A DNA stretch of 43,414 nucleotides from an uncultured Bacteroidota bacterium (GTDB taxonomy: Bacteria; Bacteroidota; Bacteroidia; Flavobacteriales; Flavobacteriaceae): NCBI GenBank assembly GCA_913062555.1, contig CAJXVU010000029.1, positions 1-43,414 of the forward strand, read 5' to 3'. Both the position numbers and the translations under genes were made by a program. Of this stretch, positions 35,201 through 43,405 are shown one piece after another (position 1 is the first letter of the stretch; every line of letters starts with the position of its first letter). Under the pieces are notes generated by a model. The model was given only the letters and a program-made list of their open reading frames with translations. It was not told the origin of the DNA and did no database searches.

Positions 35201-35684
35201 TAATCTCTGGCTCATTACATTACAATCAGTATTAGACAAAACAGAAAGCGTTAGTGAAAATTTTATCAGTAAAAATTTCAAAATAGACGAAAGCAGAATA
35301 AACCCAAAACTATCATACTTATTAAATGATAATACTCGTTTTGATGTGTTTTACCAATACACCAAGAAGGACAACACTATTGGTGGTTTTGAATCTCTAC
35401 AACAGCAAAAATACGGGGTATCCTTTGCAGTTTCAAACAATCAAAAGGCAGCAATTAGTGGCGAATTCAACTTTTTTTCAAACCACTTTGAAGGGGCGAC
35501 CAATTCACCGGTTGGCTACCAAATGATGGAAGGCTTACAACCTGGTAAAAATTTTACATGGAATTTATTGGCTCAAAAAAAACTGACTAAATTTCTCGAT
35601 CTCAATCTTAACTATTTTGGTAGGAAAAGTGAATCAACTAGTGTTATACATTCAGGTACCGTACAATTGAAAGCCTATTTTTAA
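32274..35684 (+). CDS. Large outer-membrane beta-barrel candidate, unknown function
   Basis: I do not recognise a named family. The 1136-residue protein has a signal peptide (about 1-18, ending ALAQ), a beta-rich N-terminal part (about 20-115) and then long stretches of alternating aromatic and polar residues typical of outer-membrane strands, ending in LKAYF with a terminal Phe. The block SGSISRGVTIGNNQNSVLN (about 140-158) and the following ISGKLNDKVTLKASI read like the start of a barrel. An EF-hand-type loop is visible at residues 823-834 (DFNNNGIQELEE). It does not carry a clear TonB-dependent receptor plug, so transport or assembly roles are open. It precedes the metal-efflux genes by about 30 bases and may share their transcript. 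Confidence 0.85.
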   Translation: MKLSLTFFMLCFCFCALAQDNSSNYKTKTFAVKNSIVIDSVSINASRFLVRKKDGTLLDPSWYSIDYSKALLTFNRSIQSDSIQIEYLRYPDFLTKTYKQLDKSIIVNNTNNLDKLYKLSQPSLSQNFIPFDGLTTSGSISRGVTIGNNQNSVLNSALDLQISGKLNDKVTLKASIQDANIPLQESGYSQQLDEFDQVFIELFSDKWHIRAGDIDLQNSDSYFGRFSKRVQGLAIGANLDNENSKTNLFASGALVRGQFSRSQFTAQEGNQGPYKLQGEQGELFVLIVSGSETVYVNGLALERGENKDYIIDYNAGELIFNATFPVTSEMRITIDYQFSDRNYSRFVGYGGGKYESEKLKIGASVYTENDSKNQPLQQNLSSEQVQILADAGDDTSQMTGPSAVSESFNENRILYKKEVINGAEAFVFSNDPGDELFSVKFTRVDENQGNYILTSTNAISNIYEYVEPIAGILQGNYAPIVQLIAPTKLQLAVINGTYQPSIKTKLAFELAGSKNDLNLFSQLDDANNDGFAGKLNISQNIIQHDSLWNLDAFVNSDYIQKDFKTIERLYNAEFNRDWNIEIPRGNQQLIIAGLQLNHSKKGQLNYQFEHLNYSESFNGNRHVTNVNLRLNKFNIFSNSSFLNAESTLNTSTFLRSFNRFTYNYKQHWIGTKLAMEDNEQRDKITNTLSPLSQKFTTYEIFTGFGDSTKVFVEIGYKNRVNDSIRNNKLQKVNTSNTYYIDSKLFQNANSNLGIYVNYRTLKSEDKTIEDEQSLNSRLQYSQKLFNQMLLWNTTFETNSGTLAQQEFTYIEVEPGQGAYTWIDFNNNGIQELEEFELAQFQDQGIYIRVLLPNQVFLKTHQNRLSQTLTINPQQWANSENKAKIFGSHFYNQTSYLIDRKVKRDGNNFNLNPFESDAKNQLGLQLNFRNVLFFNRGKQHYTTSYTYLTNKAKNVLSFGFIANELKSHQLNFNHKIANLWLITLQSVLDKTESVSENFISKNFKIDESRINPKLSYLLNDNTRFDVFYQYTKKDNTIGGFESLQQQKYGVSFAVSNNQKAAISGEFNFFSNHFEGATNSPVGYQMMEGLQPGKNFTWNLLAQKKLTKFLDLNLNYFGRKSESTSVIHSGTVQLKAYF

Positions 35685-35715
35685 TATTTTGTTATGTAAT
35701 CTATTACTTGATATT

Positions 35716-36045
35716 ATGTATATTTGGCCCGTGAGAATAATAGCATTCATATTATCTATATACATATTAGCACTAAACTTCACGCCTTGTGAAGATAGTG
35801 TGACTGTTGAAAATGAATTCAAAGTTGAACTGTCCCAAAATGGAGATATCGATGAAAGTCATACCGATATCGATTTATGCTCTCCTTTTTGTCAATGCAA
35901 CTGTTGTCAAATTCACACGACTACTGCTAACTCATTAGATTTTGTAGTCGCTTCAAATTTAATATCTACTCATCTTATTTTACATTTTGATAGTCTAGGA
36001 AAAGATATCACCTTTTCCATCTTTCAACCCCCCAAGCAGGCATAA
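35716..36045 (+). CDS. DUF6660-like cysteine/histidine-cluster protein
   Basis: From the ATG at 35716 this protein has 109 residues. A hydrophobic N-terminal segment (about 6-22) serves as a signal anchor or signal peptide, followed by C25. The centre carries a dense ligand cluster C55-x3-C59-x-C61-x-C63-C64-x2-H67. An in-frame TTG at 35689 would add nine residues. The pattern LCSPFCQCxCC followed by a short hydrophobic tail ending FQPP matches what I know of the flavobacterial DUF6660 group, often seen beside CusA/CzcA pumps. The thiol/His cluster and the position directly before the RND pump suggest metal binding in the periplasm, either as a sensor or a carrier; this is inference. Confidence 0.8.
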   Translation: MYIWPVRIIAFILSIYILALNFTPCEDSVTVENEFKVELSQNGDIDESHTDIDLCSPFCQCNCCQIHTTTANSLDFVVASNLISTHLILHFDSLGKDITFSIFQPPKQA

Positions 36046-36069
36046 TTCACTTTTTATTAAACATTAGAT

Positions 36070-36092
36070 CCTTTCAATTAATTACTGAAAGG
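36070..36092 (+). promoter_or_regulatory. Short hairpin before the RND pump gene
   Basis: CCTTTCA (36070-36076) pairs with TGAAAGG (36086-36092) around a 9-base loop, 29 bases before the start codon. No T run follows, so it is not a standard terminator; it may set expression relative to the upstream gene. Confidence 0.35.
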
Positions 36093-36121
36093 CATTAATA
36101 CATTGTATAACAAAATGAATT

Positions 36122-39100
36122 ATGTTAGAAAAAATCATACACTTTAGCTTAAAGAATAAGCTAACTATATTATTATGTACTGCCTTACTTGTTGGCTTTG
36201 GAATTTTTTCATTGACGAGAATATCAATTGGAGCTGTTCCTGATATCACCAATAACCAAGTACAAGTTTTAACCACATCCAGAAATTTATCGACTCAAGA
36301 TGTGGAACAATTTATCACCTACCCTATTGAGCTAGAAATGACCAATTTACCAGGTGTAAAAGAAATACGATCCATTTCAAAATTCGGACTTTCGGTGGTT
36401 ACCGTCGTTTTTGATGATGCTTTAGGAACTTATTTACCAAGACAGCTCATCGCTGAAAAAATCAAATCGGCTTCCGAGCAAATTCCTAAAGGATTTGGTT
36501 CTCCAGAAATGGGACCAATAACCACAGGTCTAGGAGAAATATACCAATATACCTTAGATGTAAAACCAGAATATAAAGACAAATATTCTACAACTGAATT
36601 ACGAACTATTCAAGACTGGATTGTTAAACGACAGCTTTCTGGGATTCCAGGGGTTGTAGAAGTCAATACCTGGGGTGGTTATTTAAAACAATATGAGGTC
36701 GCCATTAATCCTCAAAAACTAAAGGCAATGAATATTGCTTTTAGTGATATTTATGTGGCCTTAGAAAAAAATAACAGTGTTGCTGGAGGTGGTTATATTG
36801 AAAAAACAAATCAAGCCTTTTTTATACGTGGTGAAGGGTTAATTACCTCATTAACAGATATCGAAAATATTGTGGTTACCAACAAAAATGGCATCCCAAT
36901 TTTCATCAAGGATATCGCTAAGGTTGGATTTGGACATGCCACAAGGTTTGGAGCTATTACCGCAAATGGCGAAGGCGAAAAAGTTCTCGGACAAATTATG
37001 ATGCTAAAAAACGGTAACTCCAATAAAATTATTGAAGCCGTAAAAGCTCGAATTGCTTCAATAGATAAATCATTGCCTGAAGGCGTTTATATCAATGGTT
37101 TTTTAGAACGTAGTGAGCTGATAAAAAAGACCACGACTACCGTCGCCGAAAATTTAATAATAGGATCTCTTATTGTGATTTTTGTTGTCGTATTATTACT
37201 AGGCAATTTACGCTCGGGGCTTGTTGTAGCTTCTGTTATTCCCTTAAGTTTACTTTTTGCACTTATTTTAATGAATCTTTTTGACATTGATGCTAACCTC
37301 ATGAGTCTGGGTGCAATTGATTTCGGGATCATTATCGACGGCGCCGTAATTATTGTTGAGTTTATCGCTTTTCAAATAACGACACAAAGTGCTAATATTA
37401 AGTCCTTATCAAAAAAGGATCAACAAGCAGATATCGATACTATTACTCTTAAAAGTGCTTCAAAGATGATGAACTCGGCCATCTTTGGTCAACTTATTAT
37501 ATTGATCGTTTTTATTCCCATATTATCATTAAGTGGCATTGAAGGAAAAATGTTTAAACCCATGGCACTTACCTTTAGTTTTGCACTAATTGGCGCAATG
37601 TTCCTTTGTGTAACCTATGTTCCTGTAATCTCTTCATTATTTTTAAAACCCGTTGAGCAATCCAGTAAAAACATTTCAGTACGTATAATGCGACGAATGT
37701 CCAAATGGTACAACCCTGTTATTAATTGGGCCTTATCAAATAAGCGCATTGTGGTTGTTTTATCTATAATCCTTTTGGGCATAAGTTCGTTCATTTTTAC
37801 TCGTATGGGAGGCGAATTTGTCCCCACTTTGGATGAAGGTGATTTTGTAATCCAACCTGTTTTAAAAACGGGAACCTCACTTGAGAAAACTATTGAAATC
37901 ACTACTAAAATAGAACAAATTTTACTAGACAATTTTCCAGAAGTAGATCAGGTTGTAACCAGAATAGGGGCTGCTGAAGTTCCAACAGATCCAATGTCTA
38001 TGGAGGAAAGTGATGTCATCATCAAACTTAAACCAAAAGACCAATGGGTTTCTGCTTCAAATAAAGATGAATTGGCTAACAAATTCAAAGAAGCACTTAG
38101 TATTATACCAAATATGGACGTCGAATTCACACAGCCTATTGAAATGCGTTTTAATGAACTCATTACCGGTGTTCGGACTGATGTAGCCGTGAAAATATTT
38201 GGTGAAAATTTAGATGTTCTAAGTGCTAAAGCCGAAGAAATTAAGGAAGCAATCGAAGACATTGAAGGTGCTTCAGATATTTCAGTAGAAAAAACCACTG
38301 GATTACCTCAAATGAGTGTTACGTTTAATAGAAACAAAATAGCACGTTATGGTTTAAATATTTCCGATTTAAATCAACTCATTTCAATGGGATTTGCCGG
38401 AGAAGCTGTGGGAAGTATTTTTGAAGGAGAAAAACGATTTGACCTTGTAATGCGATTAGATCAAGCACATCGCGAACGTATTGAAAATCTTGAAAATCTA
38501 TATGTGGACACCCCAAATGGCGAAAAAATACCACTAAGTGAACTCGCGACTATTGCTTATACAAAAGGCCCTGCTAAAATTTCAAGAGATGATGCAAAAC
38601 GCAGAGTTGTTGTTGGGATAAATGTGAGGGATAGAGATTTACAATCAGTAGTAAATGATATCCAGGATCGAATAGAAAACACGGTTTCTTTGCCGCCTGG
38701 ATATAGCATTACCTATGGGGGCCAATTTGAAAACCTACAAAATGCCTCTGAACGTCTAAAGGTGGCAGTTCCTATAGCATTACTTTTAATTTTTGTGCTC
38801 TTATACTTTGCATTTCATTCCGTGAAAGAAGCAGCATTAGTGTATACTGCCATTCCACTCGCGGCAGTTGGAGGGGTCTTACTACTCTGGGTTCGAGACT
38901 TGCCTTTTAGCATTTCTGCAGGGGTAGGATTTATTGCCCTCTTCGGGATTGCCGTACTCAACGGAATTGTACTTATCGAACATTTTAAAGAACTTAAGGA
39001 ACAAGGAATAATGGATATTAAAGAACGTGTAATTAGAGGAACAACAGAACGATTGCGTCCTGTATTATTAACAGCGTCTGCCGCCGCATTGGGGTTTTTA

Positions 39101-40438
39101 CCGATGGCGGTATCAACAAGTGCAGGAGCTGAAGTACAACGCCCACTTGCTACAGTAGTTATTGGCGGATTAATTACCTCAACCATTTTAACCCTTATTG
39201 TACTTCCAGTTCTGTATGCTTGGTTTGAAAACAAAAAGCAAATAACACTCAATAAAAAGACGGTAGTTTCTGTAATGATTTTGATGATGTCCTTTACTAT
39301 TAATGCTCAAGAAAAGACGCTTAATATTAATGAGGTTTTAGCTTTAGCCATTGAAAATAATGCCGATTTAAAAGCCTCTTCTTTAAAGGTGGATGAAAAA
39401 AATGCATTAATCAATTCGGCTTTTAGTTTTGACAAAACATCAGTTTATTATCGGTATGAAAACAACAATCTCGCCATAAATAATAAACCATTGAAAGTGT
39501 TTGGAGTTCAGCAAAATTTTAAATTTCCAACGGTTTATTTTGCCAATAAAAAAGCAAATGAAGCCGAATATAACGTTGAAATTGCAAACTATAATATAAA
39601 ATTGCAAACCTTAAAACGCGATGTCTATTTGGCGTATTACGATTTAAGTTATGTACATCAAAAGGCTAAAACTATACAGTTTTTAGATAGTTTGTATCAA
39701 AATTTTGCAACTGCTGCCAAGCGTCGTTTTGAGTTAGGTGAAACCAATTATCTAGAAATGATAACCGCTCAGTCTAAACAAAAACAGCTAAGCACCTTAT
39801 ATCAACAGGAGCTTCAAAACGTGATTATAAAGAAGGGGCAACTCGAAAAAGTAGTTCAAGTGGATGCATTTAATATAAATACCATAGTGAGCGAAAAACT
39901 TGAACTGGAAACAATGTCAAAAGAAGACAATGTGGGCTTACAATATTTTGAAAATTCTATATCGTATTACGAAGCAATTTCAAAAAAAGAGAAGCAAAGC
40001 TTGATGCCCGATTTAAGTGTGGAATATTTTCAAGGAAGCAATAGTACAATTAGCAACAATATAAAAAGCTATCAATTTGGGATTAAAATTCCGCTATTGT
40101 TTGGTGGTGCCGCCGCTAAAATTAAAGCTTCCAAAATCGCTCAAGAGATTATTGTAGAACAGAAGGATAATTATAAAATAGCCTTCAGTGCAGCATATAA
40201 TTCACTATTAGCACAGTTAGAACAATATACAGCCGCTATTAATTATTATGAAACTCAAGGAGAGATGTTGGCTTCGGAAATATTAAAAACTGCTGAACGT
40301 AGTTTTAAACATGGTGAGATTGATTTCTTCCAGTATATCCAAAGTATTGAAAATGCAAAAGAAATTGAACTCACTTACTTAGAAAATTTAAATAATTACA
40401 ATCAAACTATAATCGCTATTAACTATTTAATTTTATAA
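36122..40438 (+). CDS. CusA/CzcA heavy-metal RND efflux pump fused to a TolC-like domain
   Basis: This 1438-residue protein is an inner-membrane metal/proton antiporter joined to an outer-membrane-factor domain. Residues 1 to about 1035 form the RND pump. The heavy-metal RND proton relay is intact in TM4: D400, D406 and E413 in DFGIIIDGAVIIVE. GGEFVPTLDEGDFVIQP (about 561-577) is typical of CzcA/CusA. After TM12 a hydrophobic segment (about 1045-1060) ends INAQ, a signal-peptidase-like site (A1062/Q1063), then a helical TolC-type region (about 1064-1438) with two repeated halves. Pumps of about 1440 residues with this fusion are known in Bacteroidota. Likely substrates are divalent or monovalent metals such as Co, Zn, Cd, Cu or Ag. 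The adaptor gene follows. Confidence 0.95.
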   Translation: MLEKIIHFSLKNKLTILLCTALLVGFGIFSLTRISIGAVPDITNNQVQVLTTSRNLSTQDVEQFITYPIELEMTNLPGVKEIRSISKFGLSVVTVVFDDALGTYLPRQLIAEKIKSASEQIPKGFGSPEMGPITTGLGEIYQYTLDVKPEYKDKYSTTELRTIQDWIVKRQLSGIPGVVEVNTWGGYLKQYEVAINPQKLKAMNIAFSDIYVALEKNNSVAGGGYIEKTNQAFFIRGEGLITSLTDIENIVVTNKNGIPIFIKDIAKVGFGHATRFGAITANGEGEKVLGQIMMLKNGNSNKIIEAVKARIASIDKSLPEGVYINGFLERSELIKKTTTTVAENLIIGSLIVIFVVVLLLGNLRSGLVVASVIPLSLLFALILMNLFDIDANLMSLGAIDFGIIIDGAVIIVEFIAFQITTQSANIKSLSKKDQQADIDTITLKSASKMMNSAIFGQLIILIVFIPILSLSGIEGKMFKPMALTFSFALIGAMFLCVTYVPVISSLFLKPVEQSSKNISVRIMRRMSKWYNPVINWALSNKRIVVVLSIILLGISSFIFTRMGGEFVPTLDEGDFVIQPVLKTGTSLEKTIEITTKIEQILLDNFPEVDQVVTRIGAAEVPTDPMSMEESDVIIKLKPKDQWVSASNKDELANKFKEALSIIPNMDVEFTQPIEMRFNELITGVRTDVAVKIFGENLDVLSAKAEEIKEAIEDIEGASDISVEKTTGLPQMSVTFNRNKIARYGLNISDLNQLISMGFAGEAVGSIFEGEKRFDLVMRLDQAHRERIENLENLYVDTPNGEKIPLSELATIAYTKGPAKISRDDAKRRVVVGINVRDRDLQSVVNDIQDRIENTVSLPPGYSITYGGQFENLQNASERLKVAVPIALLLIFVLLYFAFHSVKEAALVYTAIPLAAVGGVLLLWVRDLPFSISAGVGFIALFGIAVLNGIVLIEHFKELKEQGIMDIKERVIRGTTERLRPVLLTASAAALGFLPMAVSTSAGAEVQRPLATVVIGGLITSTILTLIVLPVLYAWFENKKQITLNKKTVVSVMILMMSFTINAQEKTLNINEVLALAIENNADLKASSLKVDEKNALINSAFSFDKTSVYYRYENNNLAINNKPLKVFGVQQNFKFPTVYFANKKANEAEYNVEIANYNIKLQTLKRDVYLAYYDLSYVHQKAKTIQFLDSLYQNFATAAKRRFELGETNYLEMITAQSKQKQLSTLYQQELQNVIIKKGQLEKVVQVDAFNINTIVSEKLELETMSKEDNVGLQYFENSISYYEAISKKEKQSLMPDLSVEYFQGSNSTISNNIKSYQFGIKIPLLFGGAAAKIKASKIAQEIIVEQKDNYKIAFSAAYNSLLAQLEQYTAAINYYETQGEMLASEILKTAERSFKHGEIDFFQYIQSIENAKEIELTYLENLNNYNQTIIAINYLIL

Positions 40439-40453
40439 TCAAATAATATAAAG

Positions 40454-40500
40454 CATCCATGATAAAGACTCAATCACAGTTAACGATGATTACATGGATG
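40454..40500 (+). repeat. 8-bp inverted repeat between pump and adaptor genes
   Basis: CATCCATG (40454-40461) is matched by CATGGATG (40493-40500) with 31 bases between. The span overlaps an upstream in-frame ATG (40494) of the adaptor frame, so it may be untranslated leader of the adaptor. Support is limited to the pairing itself. Confidence 0.35.
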
Positions 40501-40559
40501 ATATCAATAGGACTGAGCCAATCGACGTCTTTTTATTAAAAAATAAAAATTACAAACAA

Positions 40560-41705
40560 ATGAAACATATATATATATTACTATTCTCCCTGACCATACT
40601 GTCTTGCGGGAATAAAGAAGCCCAAACTGAAGCAGGATCTCAAGAGACACATGATGACGATATTAGTGTTACTATAGCTCAATTCAAATCAGAACAGATG
40701 GAATTTGGAATCCTTGCAAAAAGAGCATTTAATCAAACTGTAACAACTACAGGATATATTGATGTTCCACCACAAAATAAAGCGAGCGTAAGTTCTTTTG
40801 TGGGAGGCTTTATAAAAAACACCCCATTACTTATTGGAGACATCGTTAAAAAAGGGCAACTATTGGTTACTCTGGAAAACACTGAATTTATTGAAATACA
40901 ACAGAACTATTTGGAAGTTGCAGAAAAACTCAGCTATTTAAAATCTGAATACAAAAGACAACAAACATTGTTTAATGAAAATATCAGCTCCCAAAAAAAC
41001 TTTTTAAAAGCTGAAAGTACTTATAAAAGCGCCTTAGCACATTATAACGGCTTAAAGCAAAAGCTAAAAATGTTAAATCTTGACCCAACAGTTATTGAAC
41101 AGGGAAATATTTCGGAAACAATAAACTTGTATGCCCCTATCAGTGGTTCTATTACTAAAGTGAATGTTAGCAATGGTACTTATGTATCAGCTGCAAATGA
41201 GATTTTAGAAATTGTGAATTTGGATCATGTACATTTAGAATTATCGGTTTTTGAAAAAGATATTTTAACCATAAAAAAAGACCAAATAATCAATTTCAAG
41301 GTTCCGGAAGCATCACAAGAAACATTTCAAGCCGAGGTTCATTTAGTAGGTACAACTGTAGATCAAATTAATAGAACCATAAAAATTCACGGGCATATTG
41401 AAGATGATGAACATACAAATTTTGTGACAGGAATGTTTATTGAAGCTGCCATTATAATTGATTCGAATGATCGATTAGCATTACCCAAAGCAGCTGTAAC
41501 AGAGCTTAATGATGATTATTACGCGCTAGTTTTGGAATCTCAAAACGATACTGGTTATGTATTTGAAAGAATAAAATTAGAGATTGGTGATCAAACAGAA
41601 GACTATATTGAAATTTTAAACAGCGACCTTATAAAGGGGAAACAATTGTTAACCAAAGGCACTTATATGTTGATTAAAGGAGAAGGTGGAGGACACAGTC
41701 ATTAG
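40560..41705 (+). CDS. Efflux RND periplasmic adaptor subunit (HlyD/CusB type), lipoprotein
   Basis: This 382-residue periplasmic adaptor bridges the RND pump to its outer-membrane factor. I chose the ATG at 40560 because it starts a clean lipoprotein signal (MKHIYILLFSLTILSC, lipidated C16); an upstream in-frame ATG at 40494 would add a hydrophilic 22-residue tail before it. In order: a lipoyl/barrel-sandwich half (GGFIKNTPLLIGDIVKKGQLL), an alpha-helical hairpin (about 105-160), the second lipoyl half (LYAPISGSITKVNVSNGTYV) and beta-barrel plus membrane-proximal domains. The C-terminus GGGHSH and an early HDDD stretch could bind metal. It ends at a strong bidirectional terminator. Confidence 0.94.
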   Translation: MKHIYILLFSLTILSCGNKEAQTEAGSQETHDDDISVTIAQFKSEQMEFGILAKRAFNQTVTTTGYIDVPPQNKASVSSFVGGFIKNTPLLIGDIVKKGQLLVTLENTEFIEIQQNYLEVAEKLSYLKSEYKRQQTLFNENISSQKNFLKAESTYKSALAHYNGLKQKLKMLNLDPTVIEQGNISETINLYAPISGSITKVNVSNGTYVSAANEILEIVNLDHVHLELSVFEKDILTIKKDQIINFKVPEASQETFQAEVHLVGTTVDQINRTIKIHGHIEDDEHTNFVTGMFIEAAIIIDSNDRLALPKAAVTELNDDYYALVLESQNDTGYVFERIKLEIGDQTEDYIEILNSDLIKGKQLLTKGTYMLIKGEGGGHSH

Positions 41706-41756
41706 TCCTATTTTTCACGCATCCTTTTTATGAGTTTAGCATAAAATAATTACAAT

Positions 41757-41790
41757 AAAAAAAGCTTCAAGAAATCTTGAAGCTTTTTTT
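41757..41790. terminator. Bidirectional terminator between adaptor and glyS
   Basis: A 15-bp perfect stem (AAAAAAAGCTTCAAG, 41757-41771, with CTTGAAGCTTTTTTT, 41776-41790) closes an AAAT loop. A and T runs on both sides serve both converging genes. Confidence 0.93.
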
Positions 41791-41818
41791 TTATTTAATT
41801 TTCTAGTATCTGTATAAA

Positions 41819-43360
41819 CTACATTTTCATTAACCAGGTTTTTACATCCGTTTCTTGCTTAATTATTTCCTTTAATGCTTCTATTTTAACACGTTTTTGT
41901 TCCATGGTGTCTCTATGACGTATGGTAACCGAATTGTCATTTAAGGTCTCGTGATCAACAGTAATACAAAATGGAGTCCCATTAGCATCCTGACGTCTAT
42001 ATCGTCTTCCTACGGCATCCTTTTCATCATAAATCACATTGAAATCCCATTTTAAATCATCGATAATTTGACGCGCAATCTCAGGTAGACCATCCTTTTT
42101 AACCAATGGTAAAACCGCCGCCTTTGTAGGTGCCAATACCGCTGGTAATTTTAAAACTGTTCTCGTTGTACCATTTTCCAATGCTTCTTCTTGTAAAGCA
42201 TTAGAGAATATTGCCAAAAACATTCGATCTAGCCCAATAGAAGTTTCTACAACATAAGGCACATAGCTTTTATTTTCTTCGTGATCAAAATACTGTAGTT
42301 TCTTTCCTGAAAATTCTTCATGAGCTTTTAAATCAAAATCAGTACGAGAATGTATCCCTTCTAATTCTTTAAAACCAAACGGAAATTTAAATTCGATATC
42401 GGTGGCAGCATCGGCATAATGCGCTAACTTCTCATGATCGTGAAAACGATAATTATCCTCTCCCATTCCAAGCGACATGTGCCATTTTAAACGGGTTTCT
42501 TTCCATTTTTCATACCATTCTTTTTGAGTTCCTGGCTTTACAAAAAATTGCATTTCCATTTGCTCAAACTCGCGCATTCTAAATATAAACTGACGTGCTA
42601 CAATTTCATTTCTAAACGCTTTTCCGGTTTGGGCAATTCCAAAAGGAATTTTCATCCGACTGGTTTTCTGAACATTTAAAAAATTCACAAAAATACCTTG
42701 TGCTGTTTCTGGTCGAAGATATAAATCCATCGCAGTTTCAGCAGAAGCGCCTAACTTTGTCCCAAACATTAAATTAAATTGCTTTACATCAGTCCAATTT
42801 CTACTTCCAGATAACGGACATGCAATTTCCAACTCTTCAATAAGCGCTTTTACATCTGCCAAATCTTCTTTTTCCAAAGATTGACCTAACCTTTTTAAAA
42901 TAGCAGCTCCTTTTTCTTTGTATTGTAATACTCTAGGGTTCGTTTCTAAAAATTGAGCTTTATCAAAAGATTCTCCAAAGCGCTTTGCCGCCTTTTTTAC
43001 TTCCTTTTCAATCTTAGTGTCTAGTTTACCTACATAATCTTCCACTAAAACATCTGCTCTATATCTCTTTTTAGAATCTTTATTGTCAATTAAAGGATCG
43101 CTAAAGGCATCGACATGACCTGACGCTTTCCACGTTGTAGGATGCATAAATATTGCAGCATCCAGGCCGACAATATTATCATGCATTTGTACCATGGCTC
43201 TCCACCAGTAGTCACGAATATTTTTTTTAAGCTCTACACCATTTTGTGCATAATCATATACTGCACTTAATCCGTCATATATTTCACTACTTTGAAATAC
43301 ATACCCATACTCTTTTGCGTGAGAGACTACTTTTTTAAACTGATCTTCTTGTTTTGCCAT
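41819..43360 (-). CDS. glyS: Glycine--tRNA ligase (homodimeric type)
   Basis: This 513-residue class II aminoacyl-tRNA synthetase charges tRNA-Gly. It is the alpha-2 (eukaryote-like) form, not the separate alpha/beta chains of E. coli. Class II motif 2 lies in KAFRNEIVARQFIFRMREFEQ (about 230-250), with the TAQGIFVNFLNV block before it, and motif 3 in ETSIGLDRMFLAIF. The C-terminal anticodon-binding domain (about 405-513) includes APTKAAVLPLVKK and the DAVGRRYRRQDANGTPFCITVD segment. Length is normal for this form. A -7 box sits only 4 bases before the ATG, so the mRNA may have almost no leader. Confidence 0.97.
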   Translation of the reverse strand: MAKQEDQFKKVVSHAKEYGYVFQSSEIYDGLSAVYDYAQNGVELKKNIRDYWWRAMVQMHDNIVGLDAAIFMHPTTWKASGHVDAFSDPLIDNKDSKKRYRADVLVEDYVGKLDTKIEKEVKKAAKRFGESFDKAQFLETNPRVLQYKEKGAAILKRLGQSLEKEDLADVKALIEELEIACPLSGSRNWTDVKQFNLMFGTKLGASAETAMDLYLRPETAQGIFVNFLNVQKTSRMKIPFGIAQTGKAFRNEIVARQFIFRMREFEQMEMQFFVKPGTQKEWYEKWKETRLKWHMSLGMGEDNYRFHDHEKLAHYADAATDIEFKFPFGFKELEGIHSRTDFDLKAHEEFSGKKLQYFDHEENKSYVPYVVETSIGLDRMFLAIFSNALQEEALENGTTRTVLKLPAVLAPTKAAVLPLVKKDGLPEIARQIIDDLKWDFNVIYDEKDAVGRRYRRQDANGTPFCITVDHETLNDNSVTIRHRDTMEQKRVKIEALKEIIKQETDVKTWLMKM

Positions 43361-43364
43361 CCTG

Positions 43365-43372
43365 CAAAAATA
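43365..43372 (-). promoter_or_regulatory. Possible -7 box of glyS, almost at the start codon
   Basis: The minus strand reads TATTTTTG (plus 43365-43372), an exact TAnnTTTG match followed by CAGG and the ATG. Transcription from it would start at or next to the start codon. No TTG is found at the -33 position, which falls in the terminator stem. Confidence 0.4.
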
Positions 43373-43405
43373 AAAAACCGTTTCATACTAATGAAACGGT
43401 TTTTT
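43372..43405. terminator. Bidirectional terminator upstream of glyS
   Basis: A 15-bp perfect stem (AAAAAACCGTTTCAT, 43372-43386, with ATGAAACGGTTTTTT, 43391-43405) closes an ACTA loop, with A and T runs. It must end a gene lying past the window edge. Confidence 0.9.

Noticed and set aside
38815..39252. A 145-codon minus-strand frame inside the RND pump gene
   Set aside because: It lies wholly antisense to conserved transmembrane coding sequence of the pump and has no recognisable domain.
40494..40559. A 22-residue N-terminal extension of the RND adaptor
   Set aside because: It would place a hydrophilic tail before a textbook lipoprotein signal peptide, so translation from 40560 is preferred.
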